Assembly (NCBI GenBank): GCA_965216905.1
Contig: OZ244213.1
Coordinates: 2,356,001 to 2,420,000 of the forward strand
Length of the DNA stretch: 64,000 nucleotides
Origin: G965216905 sp965216905
GTDB taxonomy: Bacteria > Actinomycetota > Acidimicrobiia > Spongiisociales > ZC4RG35
Direction: 5' to 3'
The first letter of the stretch is position 1; each line of letters opens with the position of its first letter. Positions 8,483 to 17,612 of this stretch are shown here, piece by piece. The position numbers were made by a program, and so were the translations under genes. The notes below the pieces were generated by a model. That model searched no databases, was not told the origin of the DNA, and saw only the letters and a program-made list of their open reading frames with translations.

Positions 8483-11056
8483 CTAGTCGCTGTCGGAGGC
8501 CGGCACGCCGACGACGATCACCACCACCGCCTTGTAGCCGACGGACGTGCCGGCAGGCGGGTCGAGGCGGAGCACGGTGCCCACCCGGGAGGGATCCTCG
8601 ACCTCCTGGTTGGCGCGGACGAACTCCAGTTCGAGCCGGTTCTCGGCGCTGAAGGACTGCAGCACGGCAAGGGCGGCATCGAAGCCCTGCCCGGCCACAT
8701 TGGGGATGACGCCGACGGGCGGATCTCCGGTCGAGACCTCCAGCGTGACTCCCGACCCCTGTGGCACCGTTGCTCCTCCGCCCGGTGCCTGGGCGATGAC
8801 CGTGCCCTCCGGCTCCGTCGACGGCACCTCCACGATGCTCGGGAAGAGCTTCGCTTTGGTCACCGCCGAGGCCGCCGAGCCTCGGTCCATTCCCACGACG
8901 GACGGGACGGTCGTGGACGGACGCCGGAAGTAGGGGTCCAGGCTTCCCTCGACGCCGGGGAAGTCGGCCGGCTCGACGTCTTGGAGGTACCAACCCATGA
9001 AGTCCGCCCACATCGGCGCCGGGGCGGTACCGCCAAAGATGCGGCGCTCCCGACGACCGTTGATCGTCACGTTCGTGAGCGGGATCTGGTCCGCCTCGAA
9101 ACCGATCCAGACGGCGGTGGCGTACTGCGGCACGAACCCGACGAACCACGCATCCTTGTAATCCTGGTGGGTTCCGGTCTTGCCCCCTTGCGGCCGGCCG
9201 ATGTTCGCCCGCGGGGCGGTGCCGGCACTGGTCGGGACCTTGGAGAGTGGTCGGCGAGCAGCCGCGAACATCTCCGGTTTGGCGACCTGGATGTGCTCGC
9301 TCTGGTGCTCGAAGATCACCTGGCCGGACGCATCGAGAATCCGACCGACGAGATACGGCTCGGTCCAGCGTCCGTTGGTCGCAAAGTTCGTGTAGGCCGA
9401 CGCCATCTCCAGCGGGGTCACCTCACTGGTGCCGAGGGTGATGGAAGGGACCGCTCGCAGCTCGCTCTTGACACCCATGCGGTGGGCCATGTCGACGATC
9501 GCCTCCGGTCCCACCTCGAGGGCCACCTGGGCGTAGACGACATTGACCGATGAGCTGGTGGCCTGCTCCAGCGACATCACGGCCCGAGATCCACCCGCAT
9601 TGCTGACCTTCCACTTGTTCCCCAGTTCCGAGCACTGATACGGGCATTCGAGAATCAAGGGTGACGATCCGCGGTAGTGGCTTCCGAGCGTGATGTCTTC
9701 GGGGCTCTCGAGTGCGGCCATCAGAGTGAACGGCTTGAAGGACGAGCCCGGGTTGCGCCGGCCCTGGGTGGCGAGGTCGAACTGGTCGACCTCGAACGGA
9801 AGGCCTGACGCCATCACCCGGACGGCGCCGGTCTCCGATTCGACCGTGCTGATCGCCCCCGTCGGAGCGCACGAGTTGGCAGCTGCGTAGTTGTTGATCT
9901 TCTCTTCGGTGTCCAGCTTCAGGGGTCCGGCGAGCTGTTCACACAGTGCCAGATTGGTCTCGGCGTCCGGGAAGGGGACGTACTGATTCAAGATCTCGAT
10001 CGCCTTGTTCTGTGCCTCCAGGTCGATCGTCGACTCGATGCGAAGCCCGCCGCCCCCGGCGCAGGTGGTGTCGTCGGCCGGACATCCGAAGATCGCCTTC
10101 TTGCGAGCCTCCTTGGTGGTGCCCAGGAAGTCGAACTCGTGCCGGTCGAGATCCAGGAGTTGCCGCTTGATCTCGGCGACTACATGGTCCGCGGCGCCGC
10201 GCTCGATCACATGCTCTTTGATTCCGAGCGGCTGCGCCTTGAACGTCTCGGCGTCGGACTCGGTGAGCCAGCCGGACTCCACCATCTCGTCGAGAACGTC
10301 GTTGCGGCGATCCTCGACGAGTTCCGAACTGCGCCGTGCGTCGTAGTAGGTCGGGTTGCGGACCAGCACCGCCAGGGTGGCCGCTTCCGGCACGGTGAGC
10401 TGGTCGAGTGACTTGTGGTAGTACTCATCGGCCGCAGACTTCACGCCGTAGGCGCCGTAGCCGAAGTAGACGGAGTTCATGTAGAACTCGAGGATCTGTT
10501 CCTTCTCGTACCTGCGTTCCAACTCGTTGGCGACGAAGGCTTCGGTGATCTTTCTCTTGAGGCTCACCTCTTCGCCCACGAAGTTCTTCTTCACCACCTG
10601 TTGGGTGATCGTCGAGCCTCCGATGAGGGTGTCGTTGACCAGGTTGCTGACGGCCGCCGACATGATCGCCTGAAAATCGATTCCGCGATGGATGAAGAAC
10701 TCACTGTCTTCGGCTGCCAGGATCGCCCGCCGCACGACTCGCGGCACTTCCTCGTACGGGACGGGCTCACTCACCCGACCGTCGTGTAGCTCTGCGAGTT
10801 GCTCTCCATCTGAGGCGAACACCCGGGATACGCGGGACAGATCGGGAAACGCCAGCGGCATCGCTTCGACGTCGGGAATGAATGCGTCCTCCACATCGGT
10901 GACCGTTCCGTGGGCGGCATTGGCGCCCATGAACGAGAACAGTCCGACCCACGTCGATGCGAGTACGGCGATCGCGATGAGGCCGGCCAACGACGGGAAC
11001 CACCGTCCCCGGCGTTCGCGCGCCTCGATCTCATGGATGAATGAACGACGGGCCAT
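8483..11056 (-). CDS. Class A penicillin-binding protein with two PASTA domains (PonA-like)
   Basis: Bifunctional peptidoglycan synthase: glycosyltransferase plus transpeptidase, anchored in the membrane. Order: short cytoplasmic tail, membrane helix about residues 22-44, GT51 domain with AAEDSEFFIHRGID and GGSTITQQ, then the transpeptidase with catalytic S438 in SSFK, an SSVN motif, and K626 in KTGT. Two C-terminal PASTA domains follow (TVPSVVGMDRGSA and VIPNVAGQGFDAA), modules that bind muropeptide or beta-lactam. 857 residues from the ATG at 11056; a TTG two codons upstream is the alternative. Monocistronic and divergent from the mutase gene. Confidence 0.93.
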   Translation of the reverse strand: MARRSFIHEIEARERRGRWFPSLAGLIAIAVLASTWVGLFSFMGANAAHGTVTDVEDAFIPDVEAMPLAFPDLSRVSRVFASDGEQLAELHDGRVSEPVPYEEVPRVVRRAILAAEDSEFFIHRGIDFQAIMSAAVSNLVNDTLIGGSTITQQVVKKNFVGEEVSLKRKITEAFVANELERRYEKEQILEFYMNSVYFGYGAYGVKSAADEYYHKSLDQLTVPEAATLAVLVRNPTYYDARRSSELVEDRRNDVLDEMVESGWLTESDAETFKAQPLGIKEHVIERGAADHVVAEIKRQLLDLDRHEFDFLGTTKEARKKAIFGCPADDTTCAGGGGLRIESTIDLEAQNKAIEILNQYVPFPDAETNLALCEQLAGPLKLDTEEKINNYAAANSCAPTGAISTVESETGAVRVMASGLPFEVDQFDLATQGRRNPGSSFKPFTLMAALESPEDITLGSHYRGSSPLILECPYQCSELGNKWKVSNAGGSRAVMSLEQATSSSVNVVYAQVALEVGPEAIVDMAHRMGVKSELRAVPSITLGTSEVTPLEMASAYTNFATNGRWTEPYLVGRILDASGQVIFEHQSEHIQVAKPEMFAAARRPLSKVPTSAGTAPRANIGRPQGGKTGTHQDYKDAWFVGFVPQYATAVWIGFEADQIPLTNVTINGRRERRIFGGTAPAPMWADFMGWYLQDVEPADFPGVEGSLDPYFRRPSTTVPSVVGMDRGSAASAVTKAKLFPSIVEVPSTEPEGTVIAQAPGGGATVPQGSGVTLEVSTGDPPVGVIPNVAGQGFDAALAVLQSFSAENRLELEFVRANQEVEDPSRVGTVLRLDPPAGTSVGYKAVVVIVVGVPASDSD

Positions 11057-11140
11057 CTTCAACGTTCCAACGTCGGCGGCGTCTCACGAGTTTCGACTCC
11101 GGCCGGCGTCGGAGCGCGGACCGGTCACGTCACGAAGCGG

Positions 11141-11146
11141 TAGGTT
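11141..11146 (+). promoter_or_regulatory. -10 box TAGGTT, leaderless-type
   Basis: TAGGTT ends 9 bases before the GTG at 11156. No ribosome-binding site is visible in that gap. Confidence 0.35.
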
Positions 11147-11155
11147 ATCCGCATC

Positions 11156-12718
11156 GTGAGCGAAAACGAACACACTTCGTCCGAGATCCCCGTCGAGGTG
11201 GTGTACGACGGTCCGCCGGATCCCCTGCGAATCGGCGAACCCGGCGTCTATCCGTTCGTACGTGGGCCGTATCCGACGATGTATCGGGGCCGGCTGTGGA
11301 CGATGCGCCAGTATGCCGGTTTCGGGACCGCCGCCGAGACGAACGAACGCTTCAAGGCGTTGTTGGACGCCGGCCAGACCGGGCTGTCGGTCGCATTCGA
11401 TCTCCCGACTCAGATGGGCCTCGATTCGGACCATCCGCTCGCCGTCGGCGAGGTCGGCAAGGTCGGAGTGGCGATCGACTCGATCGACGACATGCGCATC
11501 CTTCTCGACGGGCTGCCGCTCGGTGACGTGTCGACCTCGATGACGATCAACGCCACCGCGCCCGTTCTGCTGCTCCTGTACGAGATCGTCGCCGAGGAAC
11601 AAGGGGTCGACCCCGCTCGGATCCGCGGAACCGTGCAGAACGACATCCTCAAGGAGTACGTGGCGCGGGGTACCTACATCTACCCACCCCGTCCGTCGAT
11701 GCGCCTCATCACCGATACGTTCGCGTACGCGGCAGCGAGACTCCCTGCGTGGAACACGATCTCGATCTCCGGCTACCACATCCGTGAAGCGGGAGCGACG
11801 GCGGCCCAGGAGTTGGCGTTCACCATCGCCAACGGTGTGGCGTATGTTCGCGCCGCCATCGATGCCGGTCTCGACGTCGACGACTTTGCTCCTCGACTCT
11901 CCTTCTTCTGGAACGGACACAATCAGCTGTTCGAGGAGGTCGCCAAGTATCGGGCCGCCCGTCGAATGTGGGCTGATCTGATGCGCAACCTGATCGGCGC
12001 CCAGAATCCCAAGAGCTGGGCGATGCGTTTCCACACCCAGACCGCCGGTTCCACACTCACGGCGCAACAGCCCCTCAACAACGTGGTCCGAACGACGGTT
12101 CAGGCACTGGGAGCGGTGCTGGGCGGCACCCAATCGCTCCACACCAACGCGTTTGACGAGGCACTGGGCCTCCCGACCGCCGAATCGGCCCGGCTGGCGC
12201 TCCGAACCCAGCAGATCCTCGCCTATGAATCGGGTGTGGCATCGACGGTCGACCCGTTGGCAGGGAGCTACTTCGTCGAACACCTCACGGACCAGGTGGA
12301 GGCGAAGGGGCGCGAGCTGTTCGACCAGATCGAGGCGATGGGGGGTTCGGTGAACGCCGTCGAGTCGGGCTGGATGCGGGGACAGATCGAAGACTCCGCC
12401 TACCGCCAGGCGCAGCGCCAGGACGAGGGTGCCTCGGTCATCGTGGGTGTGAATCGATTCGTCGAGGACGAAGCCGACCCCGTTCCGGTGATGCGAGTCG
12501 ATCCCGAGTTGGAACGCGCCCAGGTGGACCGGCTCCAACGACGACGAAGAACGCGGCCCACCACCGAGGTCGAGGCATCGCTCGAACGAGTCGAGGCGGT
12601 CGCCGCCACCGATGCGAATGTGCTGCCGGCGATGCGGGATGCGCTGGCAGTCGGGGCCACCGTCGGCGAGGTCTCGGATGCCCTCCGCAACGTCTTGGGA
12701 ATCTACCGCCCGGCCTGA
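11156..12718 (+). CDS. Methylmalonyl-CoA mutase-type catalytic subunit lacking the B12-binding domain
   Basis: Catalytic (beta/alpha)8-barrel chain of a coenzyme B12-dependent acyl-CoA mutase, expected to convert methylmalonyl-CoA to succinyl-CoA. 520 residues, with no C-terminal DxHxxG B12 domain, so a separate small subunit is required and is not in this window. Y53 (RQYAGFG), R171 (VARGTYI) and H208 (SGYHIREAGA) match Tyr89, Arg207 and His244 of the Propionibacterium enzyme, with identical spacing of 118 and 37 residues; isobutyryl- and hydroxyisobutyryl-CoA mutases differ at the first two. This supports methylmalonyl-CoA specificity by inference. The neighbouring carboxylase genes fit the propionate route. 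Confidence 0.85.
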   Translation: MSENEHTSSEIPVEVVYDGPPDPLRIGEPGVYPFVRGPYPTMYRGRLWTMRQYAGFGTAAETNERFKALLDAGQTGLSVAFDLPTQMGLDSDHPLAVGEVGKVGVAIDSIDDMRILLDGLPLGDVSTSMTINATAPVLLLLYEIVAEEQGVDPARIRGTVQNDILKEYVARGTYIYPPRPSMRLITDTFAYAAARLPAWNTISISGYHIREAGATAAQELAFTIANGVAYVRAAIDAGLDVDDFAPRLSFFWNGHNQLFEEVAKYRAARRMWADLMRNLIGAQNPKSWAMRFHTQTAGSTLTAQQPLNNVVRTTVQALGAVLGGTQSLHTNAFDEALGLPTAESARLALRTQQILAYESGVASTVDPLAGSYFVEHLTDQVEAKGRELFDQIEAMGGSVNAVESGWMRGQIEDSAYRQAQRQDEGASVIVGVNRFVEDEADPVPVMRVDPELERAQVDRLQRRRRTRPTTEVEASLERVEAVAATDANVLPAMRDALAVGATVGEVSDALRNVLGIYRPA

Positions 12719-12725
12719 CCAAGCC

Positions 12726-12764
12726 CAGCTCGCCAACTCAGCTCGCCAACCCAGCTCGCCAACT
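12726..12764. repeat. Three tandem 13-bp repeats
   Basis: CAGCTCGCCAACT occurs three times head to tail; the middle copy ends in C. A diverged partial copy (GGATCGCCAACT) follows to 12781. It lies between the mutase stop and the next promoter. A 13-bp period is not a multiple of three, as expected for noncoding DNA. Confidence 0.7.
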
Positions 12765-12799
12765 CGGCCGGATCGCCAACTCGGCCTACCCGGACCTTG

Positions 12800-12805
12800 T
12801 ACGCT
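12800..12805 (+). promoter_or_regulatory. -10 box TACGCT, leaderless-type
   Basis: TACGCT ends 8 bases before the GTG at 12814; the -35 region would fall on the last repeat copy upstream. Confidence 0.4.
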
Positions 12806-12813
12806 CGCTGACC

Positions 12814-14199
12814 GTGAGTATCACCAGGCACGCCTCTCCCCATCACCTCGTCATCGGCGGTGGTCCCGCCGGCACCAGCTTCGCCACCACCGCCGCGGCC
12901 CGCGGCGCGGCGGTGACGGTCGTCGAGCGTGACGTCGTGGGCGGTGCCGCGCATCTGTGGGACTGCATCCCGTCGAAGACGATGACCGCCTCGGCGGTTC
13001 GGATCGATTCGGTGCGCAACGCCGCCAAGCTCGGACTCGTGAGCCTCACCGCCGAAGACGCCGCCCACCAGCTCATCGACACCGGCCAACTCGCATCCCG
13101 GATCAGGGCGATCACCGGTGACATCAACGAGTCGCTCGTCGACATGCTGGAGTCGCAGGGAGTGGAGCTGGTTCGGGGGAGCGGCCGGTTGGTCGGACCC
13201 CGCACGGCGGTGGTCGATACCGAGGACGGTGAGCGCTCGATCGAGTTCGGCCGTCTCCTCGTTTCCACCGGGTCCGCACCGCGGGTTCCCGACTGGGCAC
13301 GGATCGACGGCGAGCGCATCATCACCACCCGCCACGCATACGACCTGCAGGTGATTCCGGATCACATGATCGTGATCGGGTCCGGTGTCACCGGTGTCGA
13401 GTTCGTGCACATCTTCCAGTCCCTGGGAGCGCGCGTGACGCTGGTGGTGTCACGCCAGCAGATCCTCCCGCATCGCGACCCGGAGGTTGCCGCGGTCCTC
13501 GAGGAGGACTTTTTGGAGCGGGGTGTCAAGCTCGTGATCGGAGCGCGCGCCGAGGGCATCGATCGGGAAGGTGACGAGGTGATCGTCCGCTGCGACGACG
13601 GACGCGTCGTGCGGGGCTCACACGCCCTGCTGGCGATCGGTTCGGTTCCGCTGACCGCGGACCTCGGCCTGGAGGAGTTGGGGGTCGAGATGGACCGTGG
13701 TCACATCAAGGTCGACGAGTATCAGCGAACCACCGTGCCCCACATCTACGCGGCCGGCGACTGCACCGGGCAGATGCCGCTCTCGTCGGTGGCATCGATG
13801 CAGGGACGCAAGATCGCGCTGCATGCGCTGGGGTTCCCCGTCACCCCGCTGGACTACTCGAAGGTCGCTCAGGCGGTCTTCACGGAGCCGGAGATCGCCT
13901 CGGTCGGACTCGAAGAGGTGGGGGCCGCCGCCGAGGGCAGAAAGGTGCGCACCACCAAAGTTCCCTTTGCGGCCAACGCACGGGCGGTTCTGAACGGGTT
14001 CACTCGCGGTTTCGTAAAGGTGATCTCCGATCCCGCCACCGGGGTGGTTCTGGGCGGGACCATCGTCGGTCACCGCGCGTCCGAGCTGATCGGAACGGTG
14101 GCGCTGGCGGTCAATGCCCGGGTGACGGTCTCCCAGCTGGTCGAGACGCTCATGATCCACCCCAGCATGACCGAGGCCATCACCGACGCCGCCGAGTAG
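12814..14199 (+). CDS. Lpd-like FAD/NAD(P) oxidoreductase without the redox disulfide (LpdA/SthA type)
   Basis: Class I pyridine-nucleotide-disulfide oxidoreductase fold, 461 residues: FAD motif GGGPAG near residue 14, NAD(P) motif GSGVTGVEF near 190, YAAGDCTG for FAD, and a dimerisation domain ending in HPSMTE (H449, E454). The active-site helix reads GGAAHLWDCIPSK: C51 is present but the partner cysteine is replaced by A46, so no redox disulfide can form. Mycobacterial LpdA (Rv3303c), an NAD(P)H:quinone reductase, has the same kind of loss. A true dihydrolipoamide dehydrogenase is therefore unlikely; a quinone reductase or transhydrogenase role is inferred. It is convergent with the carboxylase gene, 39 bases away. 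Confidence 0.82.
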   Translation: MSITRHASPHHLVIGGGPAGTSFATTAAARGAAVTVVERDVVGGAAHLWDCIPSKTMTASAVRIDSVRNAAKLGLVSLTAEDAAHQLIDTGQLASRIRAITGDINESLVDMLESQGVELVRGSGRLVGPRTAVVDTEDGERSIEFGRLLVSTGSAPRVPDWARIDGERIITTRHAYDLQVIPDHMIVIGSGVTGVEFVHIFQSLGARVTLVVSRQQILPHRDPEVAAVLEEDFLERGVKLVIGARAEGIDREGDEVIVRCDDGRVVRGSHALLAIGSVPLTADLGLEELGVEMDRGHIKVDEYQRTTVPHIYAAGDCTGQMPLSSVASMQGRKIALHALGFPVTPLDYSKVAQAVFTEPEIASVGLEEVGAAAEGRKVRTTKVPFAANARAVLNGFTRGFVKVISDPATGVVLGGTIVGHRASELIGTVALAVNARVTVSQLVETLMIHPSMTEAITDAAE

Positions 14200-14238
14200 C
14201 GCTCCCTCGCACCGCTTCGACGTCGACGACCGGTCGAA

Positions 14239-15978
14239 TCACTTGACGATGGCGATGACCTCACCGGCGGTGACGGTGTCGCCCGCCTGGATTCGGAGGT
14301 CCACCAGCTCTCCGGCCGCCTCCGCCTTCACCTCGTTCTCCATCTTCATCGCCTCCAAGATGCAGATCGTTTCCCCGGTATCGACGTGCTGTCCCGCCTT
14401 CACCGGAACCTTGACGATCGTTCCCTGCATCGGAGCGGTGATGATTCCGTCGGCCCCCCCGCCGCCTCCGGTGGCCTCCAGTTTGGGACGTTTGCGCCGG
14501 GTTGTCGCCCGCCCTCCGACCTGGGGTGGCTTCGCCCAGTAGACCACCTGGAAGCGGCGACCGCCGACCTCCACCGTCATGTCGCGACGGGTGAGCGCCT
14601 CGTCCTCGGGAAGCTGCTCAGCCGGATACGGTTCATGTCCGGACAGATCGACCTCGGTCTCGATCCACTTGGTGTGATGGTCCCCCGCGACGAAGTCCGC
14701 ATGGGCGAGCACCACCTGGTGGGCGGGGATCGTCGTGGCGATACCGTGCACCTCGTACTCGTCCAGCGCACGCCGCGCACGGGAGATCGCCTGTGACCGG
14801 TCCGCCCCCCACACCACCAGCTTGGCGATGAGGTTGTCGTAGTACTGGCTGACGGTGGTTCCCTCCTGGACCCACCCGTCGACTCGAATCCCCGGTCCGG
14901 AGGGCTCCCGATACGCGGTGACCCGGCCCGGGTTGGGAGCGAAGTCGCGAGACGGATCTTCGGCGTTGATTCGCAGCTCGATGGCATGACCGCGAGGGGA
15001 CACCGATGTCACGCTGATGGGATCGCCGGCTGCGATGCGGAGTTGTTCGGCCACGAGGTCGAGCCCGGTCACCATCTCGGTCACGGTGTGCTCGACCTGG
15101 AGGCGGGTGTTCATCTCGAGGAAGTAGAAGGATCCTTCCTGGTCGAGGAGAAACTCGACGGTGCCGGCGCTCCGATATCCGCACCGGCGCGCCACCGCGA
15201 GTGCCGCTTCACCGAGGCCCGCCCGCTGTGCGTCGTCCATGGCCGGCGACGGTGTCTCCTCCACGAGCTTCTGGTGGCGTCGCTGAACCGAGCAGTCCCG
15301 CTCGCCCAAGAAGAGCTCATTGCCGTGGTCGTCCACCAGTATCTGCGCCTCGACATGCTTTGGCTTCTCGATGTACTTCTCGACGTAGACGTCGGCGTTA
15401 CCGAAGTAGGCCTGTGCCTCGCGGCGTGCACCGTCGTAGGCGTCGGCGACCTCGCTCTCCGACCACACCACCCGCAGGCCCTTCCCGCCACCACCATGGG
15501 CGGCTTTGATGGCGACCGGGTAGCCGTACTCGGATGCCACCGCCTTGATGGCGTCCACGGACTCGAGGGCCTCGACGGTGCCGGGGACCATGGGCGCCTC
15601 GGCGTCGAGGGCGGCCTGTCGAGAGGAGATCTTGTCGCCCATGACCTCGATGGCCGCCGGAGGGGGACCCACCCAGGCGATACCGGCGTCGGCGACCGCA
15701 CGGGCGAAGGTGGCGTTCTCCGACAGGAAGCCATAACCGGGATGGATGGCGCCGGCCCGCGACTCGCCGGCCACGTCGAGGATGCGCTGCTGGTTCAAGT
15801 AGCTCTCGGAGGCCGGAGCACCGCCGACGTTCCACGCCTCGTCGGCCAAGGCGACATGGAGCGCATCGCGGTCCAACTCCGAGTAGATGGCGATGGTCCG
15901 CAGCCCCATATCGCGGGCCGTCCGGATGACCCTGACGGCGATCTCTCCGCGATTGGCGATCAAGACGGATTCGAACAT
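14239..15978 (-). CDS. Acyl-CoA carboxylase alpha chain: biotin carboxylase plus carrier (AccA3/PccA-like)
   Basis: ATP-dependent carboxylation of biotin, then its transfer to an acyl-CoA (acetyl or propionyl) on the partner chain. 579 residues: biotin carboxylase from IANRGEIAVRV near residue 7, ATP-grasp glycine loop HGGGGKGLRV near 165, catalytic EMNTRLQVEH near 290, and a C-terminal biotinyl domain with K545 in EAMKMEN as the biotin site. A glycine-rich, basic linker precedes the carrier domain. The carboxyltransferase gene at 16024 is immediately upstream (45 bases) in the same direction, and biotin ligase lies just beyond. Confidence 0.93.
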   Translation of the reverse strand: MFESVLIANRGEIAVRVIRTARDMGLRTIAIYSELDRDALHVALADEAWNVGGAPASESYLNQQRILDVAGESRAGAIHPGYGFLSENATFARAVADAGIAWVGPPPAAIEVMGDKISSRQAALDAEAPMVPGTVEALESVDAIKAVASEYGYPVAIKAAHGGGGKGLRVVWSESEVADAYDGARREAQAYFGNADVYVEKYIEKPKHVEAQILVDDHGNELFLGERDCSVQRRHQKLVEETPSPAMDDAQRAGLGEAALAVARRCGYRSAGTVEFLLDQEGSFYFLEMNTRLQVEHTVTEMVTGLDLVAEQLRIAAGDPISVTSVSPRGHAIELRINAEDPSRDFAPNPGRVTAYREPSGPGIRVDGWVQEGTTVSQYYDNLIAKLVVWGADRSQAISRARRALDEYEVHGIATTIPAHQVVLAHADFVAGDHHTKWIETEVDLSGHEPYPAEQLPEDEALTRRDMTVEVGGRRFQVVYWAKPPQVGGRATTRRKRPKLEATGGGGGADGIITAPMQGTIVKVPVKAGQHVDTGETICILEAMKMENEVKAEAAGELVDLRIQAGDTVTAGEVIAIVK

Positions 15979-16023
15979 GGTGCGCAGAGCCTAAATCGTG
16001 TGGTGTGGACCTGCCCGCCGGAG

Positions 16024-17574
16024 TCAGAGCGGGATGTTGCCGTGCTTGCGGGGGGCAAGCACTTCCCGCTTCGAACGAAGCATGTCGAGCGCGCGGACCA
16101 GCTTTGCACGCGTCTCCCGCGGCTCGATCACCTCGTCGACCAGCCCCAGTTCCGCTGCCCGGTACGGGTTGTTGAATCGACGCTCGTAGTCCTCGATCAG
16201 CTCCGTGCGACGGCTCTCGGTATCGGCTGCGTCTGCGATGTCCTTCCGGAAGATGACATTCACCGCACCCTGCGCACCCATCACGGCGATCTCGGCGGAC
16301 GGCCATGCGTACACCAGGTCCGCACGGATACCGCGGGCGTTCATGACCAGGTAGGCGCCACCGTAAGCCTTGCGGGTGATGACGCTCACCCTCGGCACCG
16401 TCGCCTCGCAGTACGCGTACAGCAGCTTGGCGCCGTGGCGGATGATCCCGCCGTGCTCCTGTTCGACGCCTGGGAGGAATCCCGGCACGTCGACGAACGT
16501 GACGATCGGGATGTTGAACGCGTCACAGAACCGCACGAAACGGGCAGCCTTCTCCGAGGCCGAGATGTCGAGTGTGCCGGCCAGGATCGCCGGCTGGTTG
16601 GCCACGATGCCGACGGCATGGCCGTCGAGGCGTGAGAAGCCGACGACGATGTTCTTGGCGAAGTGCTCGTGCGCTTCGAAGAACTCTCCGTCGTCCATCA
16701 CCATCTCGATCAGCGACACCATGTCGTATGGCTGGTTGGCGGAGTCGGGGATGATGCTGTCGAGGTCGTCGTCCGTACGATCGGCCGGATCGCCGGGCAC
16801 GAAGTACGGCGGCTGCTCCATGTTGTTCTGCGGAACGAACGAGAGCAGGTATCGCACGGCCTCCAGCGCGGCCTCACCATTGGGCATGACGAAGTGCGTG
16901 ACACCGGACGTGGCGGCATGAGCGAAGGCTCCGCCGAGATCCTCCATCGTGACGTCCTCTCCGGTGACCGTCTTGATGACGTCCGGCCCGGTGATGAACA
17001 TGTGCGAGGTGCCATCGACCTGAAACACGAAGTCGGTCATGGCCGGCGAGTACACGGCCCCGCCTGCGCACGGCCCCATGATCACCGAGATCTGCGGGAT
17101 GACGCCCGAGGCGCGGACGTTGCGCTCGAAGATCCGTCCGTATCCGTCGAGGGCGGCCACTCCCTCCTGAATGCGCGCCCCACCGGAGTCCTTCAACCCG
17201 ATGATCGGTGCTCCCATCTCCATCGCCATGTCGAGCACCTTGCAGATCTTGTCGGCGACCGCCCGACCCAGGCTGCCGCCGAACACCGTGAAGTCCTCGG
17301 CGAAGACGAACACGGTGCGACCGTCGATCGTCCCGAACCCGGTGACGACGGCATCGCCGGCCGGGCGACGTTCCTCGATTCCGAAGCCGCGGGCCTGGTG
17401 GCGAACCATCATGTCGACTTCTTGGAACGAACCCTTGTCGAGCAGGTGGTCGATCCGCTCCCGCGCCGTGAGCTTGCCGGCCTCGTGCTGCCGGTCCACC
17501 GATCGACGGCTGCCGGCATGGAGTGCCTCGCTCCGCAGTTTGCGGAGTTCCTCGATACGAGCTTCCGTACCCAC
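16024..17574 (-). CDS. Acyl-CoA carboxylase carboxyltransferase beta chain (PccB/AccD5-like)
   Basis: Transfers the carboxyl from biotin to acyl-CoA, most often propionyl-CoA for this subfamily. 516 residues in two crotonase folds. The N-half has a GLKDSGGARIQEGV oxyanion region and PCAGGAVYSPA; the C-half has VDVPGFLPGVEQEHGGIIRHG and KAYGGAYLVM. The start is GTG 17574 because AGGAGG sits 4 bases upstream; a longer ATG frame at 17622 would run into the divergent biotin ligase gene. It is first in a two-gene operon with the alpha chain. No epsilon subunit was seen. Confidence 0.92.
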   Translation of the reverse strand: MGTEARIEELRKLRSEALHAGSRRSVDRQHEAGKLTARERIDHLLDKGSFQEVDMMVRHQARGFGIEERRPAGDAVVTGFGTIDGRTVFVFAEDFTVFGGSLGRAVADKICKVLDMAMEMGAPIIGLKDSGGARIQEGVAALDGYGRIFERNVRASGVIPQISVIMGPCAGGAVYSPAMTDFVFQVDGTSHMFITGPDVIKTVTGEDVTMEDLGGAFAHAATSGVTHFVMPNGEAALEAVRYLLSFVPQNNMEQPPYFVPGDPADRTDDDLDSIIPDSANQPYDMVSLIEMVMDDGEFFEAHEHFAKNIVVGFSRLDGHAVGIVANQPAILAGTLDISASEKAARFVRFCDAFNIPIVTFVDVPGFLPGVEQEHGGIIRHGAKLLYAYCEATVPRVSVITRKAYGGAYLVMNARGIRADLVYAWPSAEIAVMGAQGAVNVIFRKDIADAADTESRRTELIEDYERRFNNPYRAAELGLVDEVIEPRETRAKLVRALDMLRSKREVLAPRKHGNIPL

Positions 17575-17612
17575 GATTCCTCCTGTCGGTAGCCTCACGT
17601 CGATGGAGACGG

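Noticed and set aside
14200..14238. Possible hairpin between the convergent Lpd-like and carboxylase genes
   Set aside because: TTCGAC/GTCGAA arms are short with a long loop; not distinguishable from chance.
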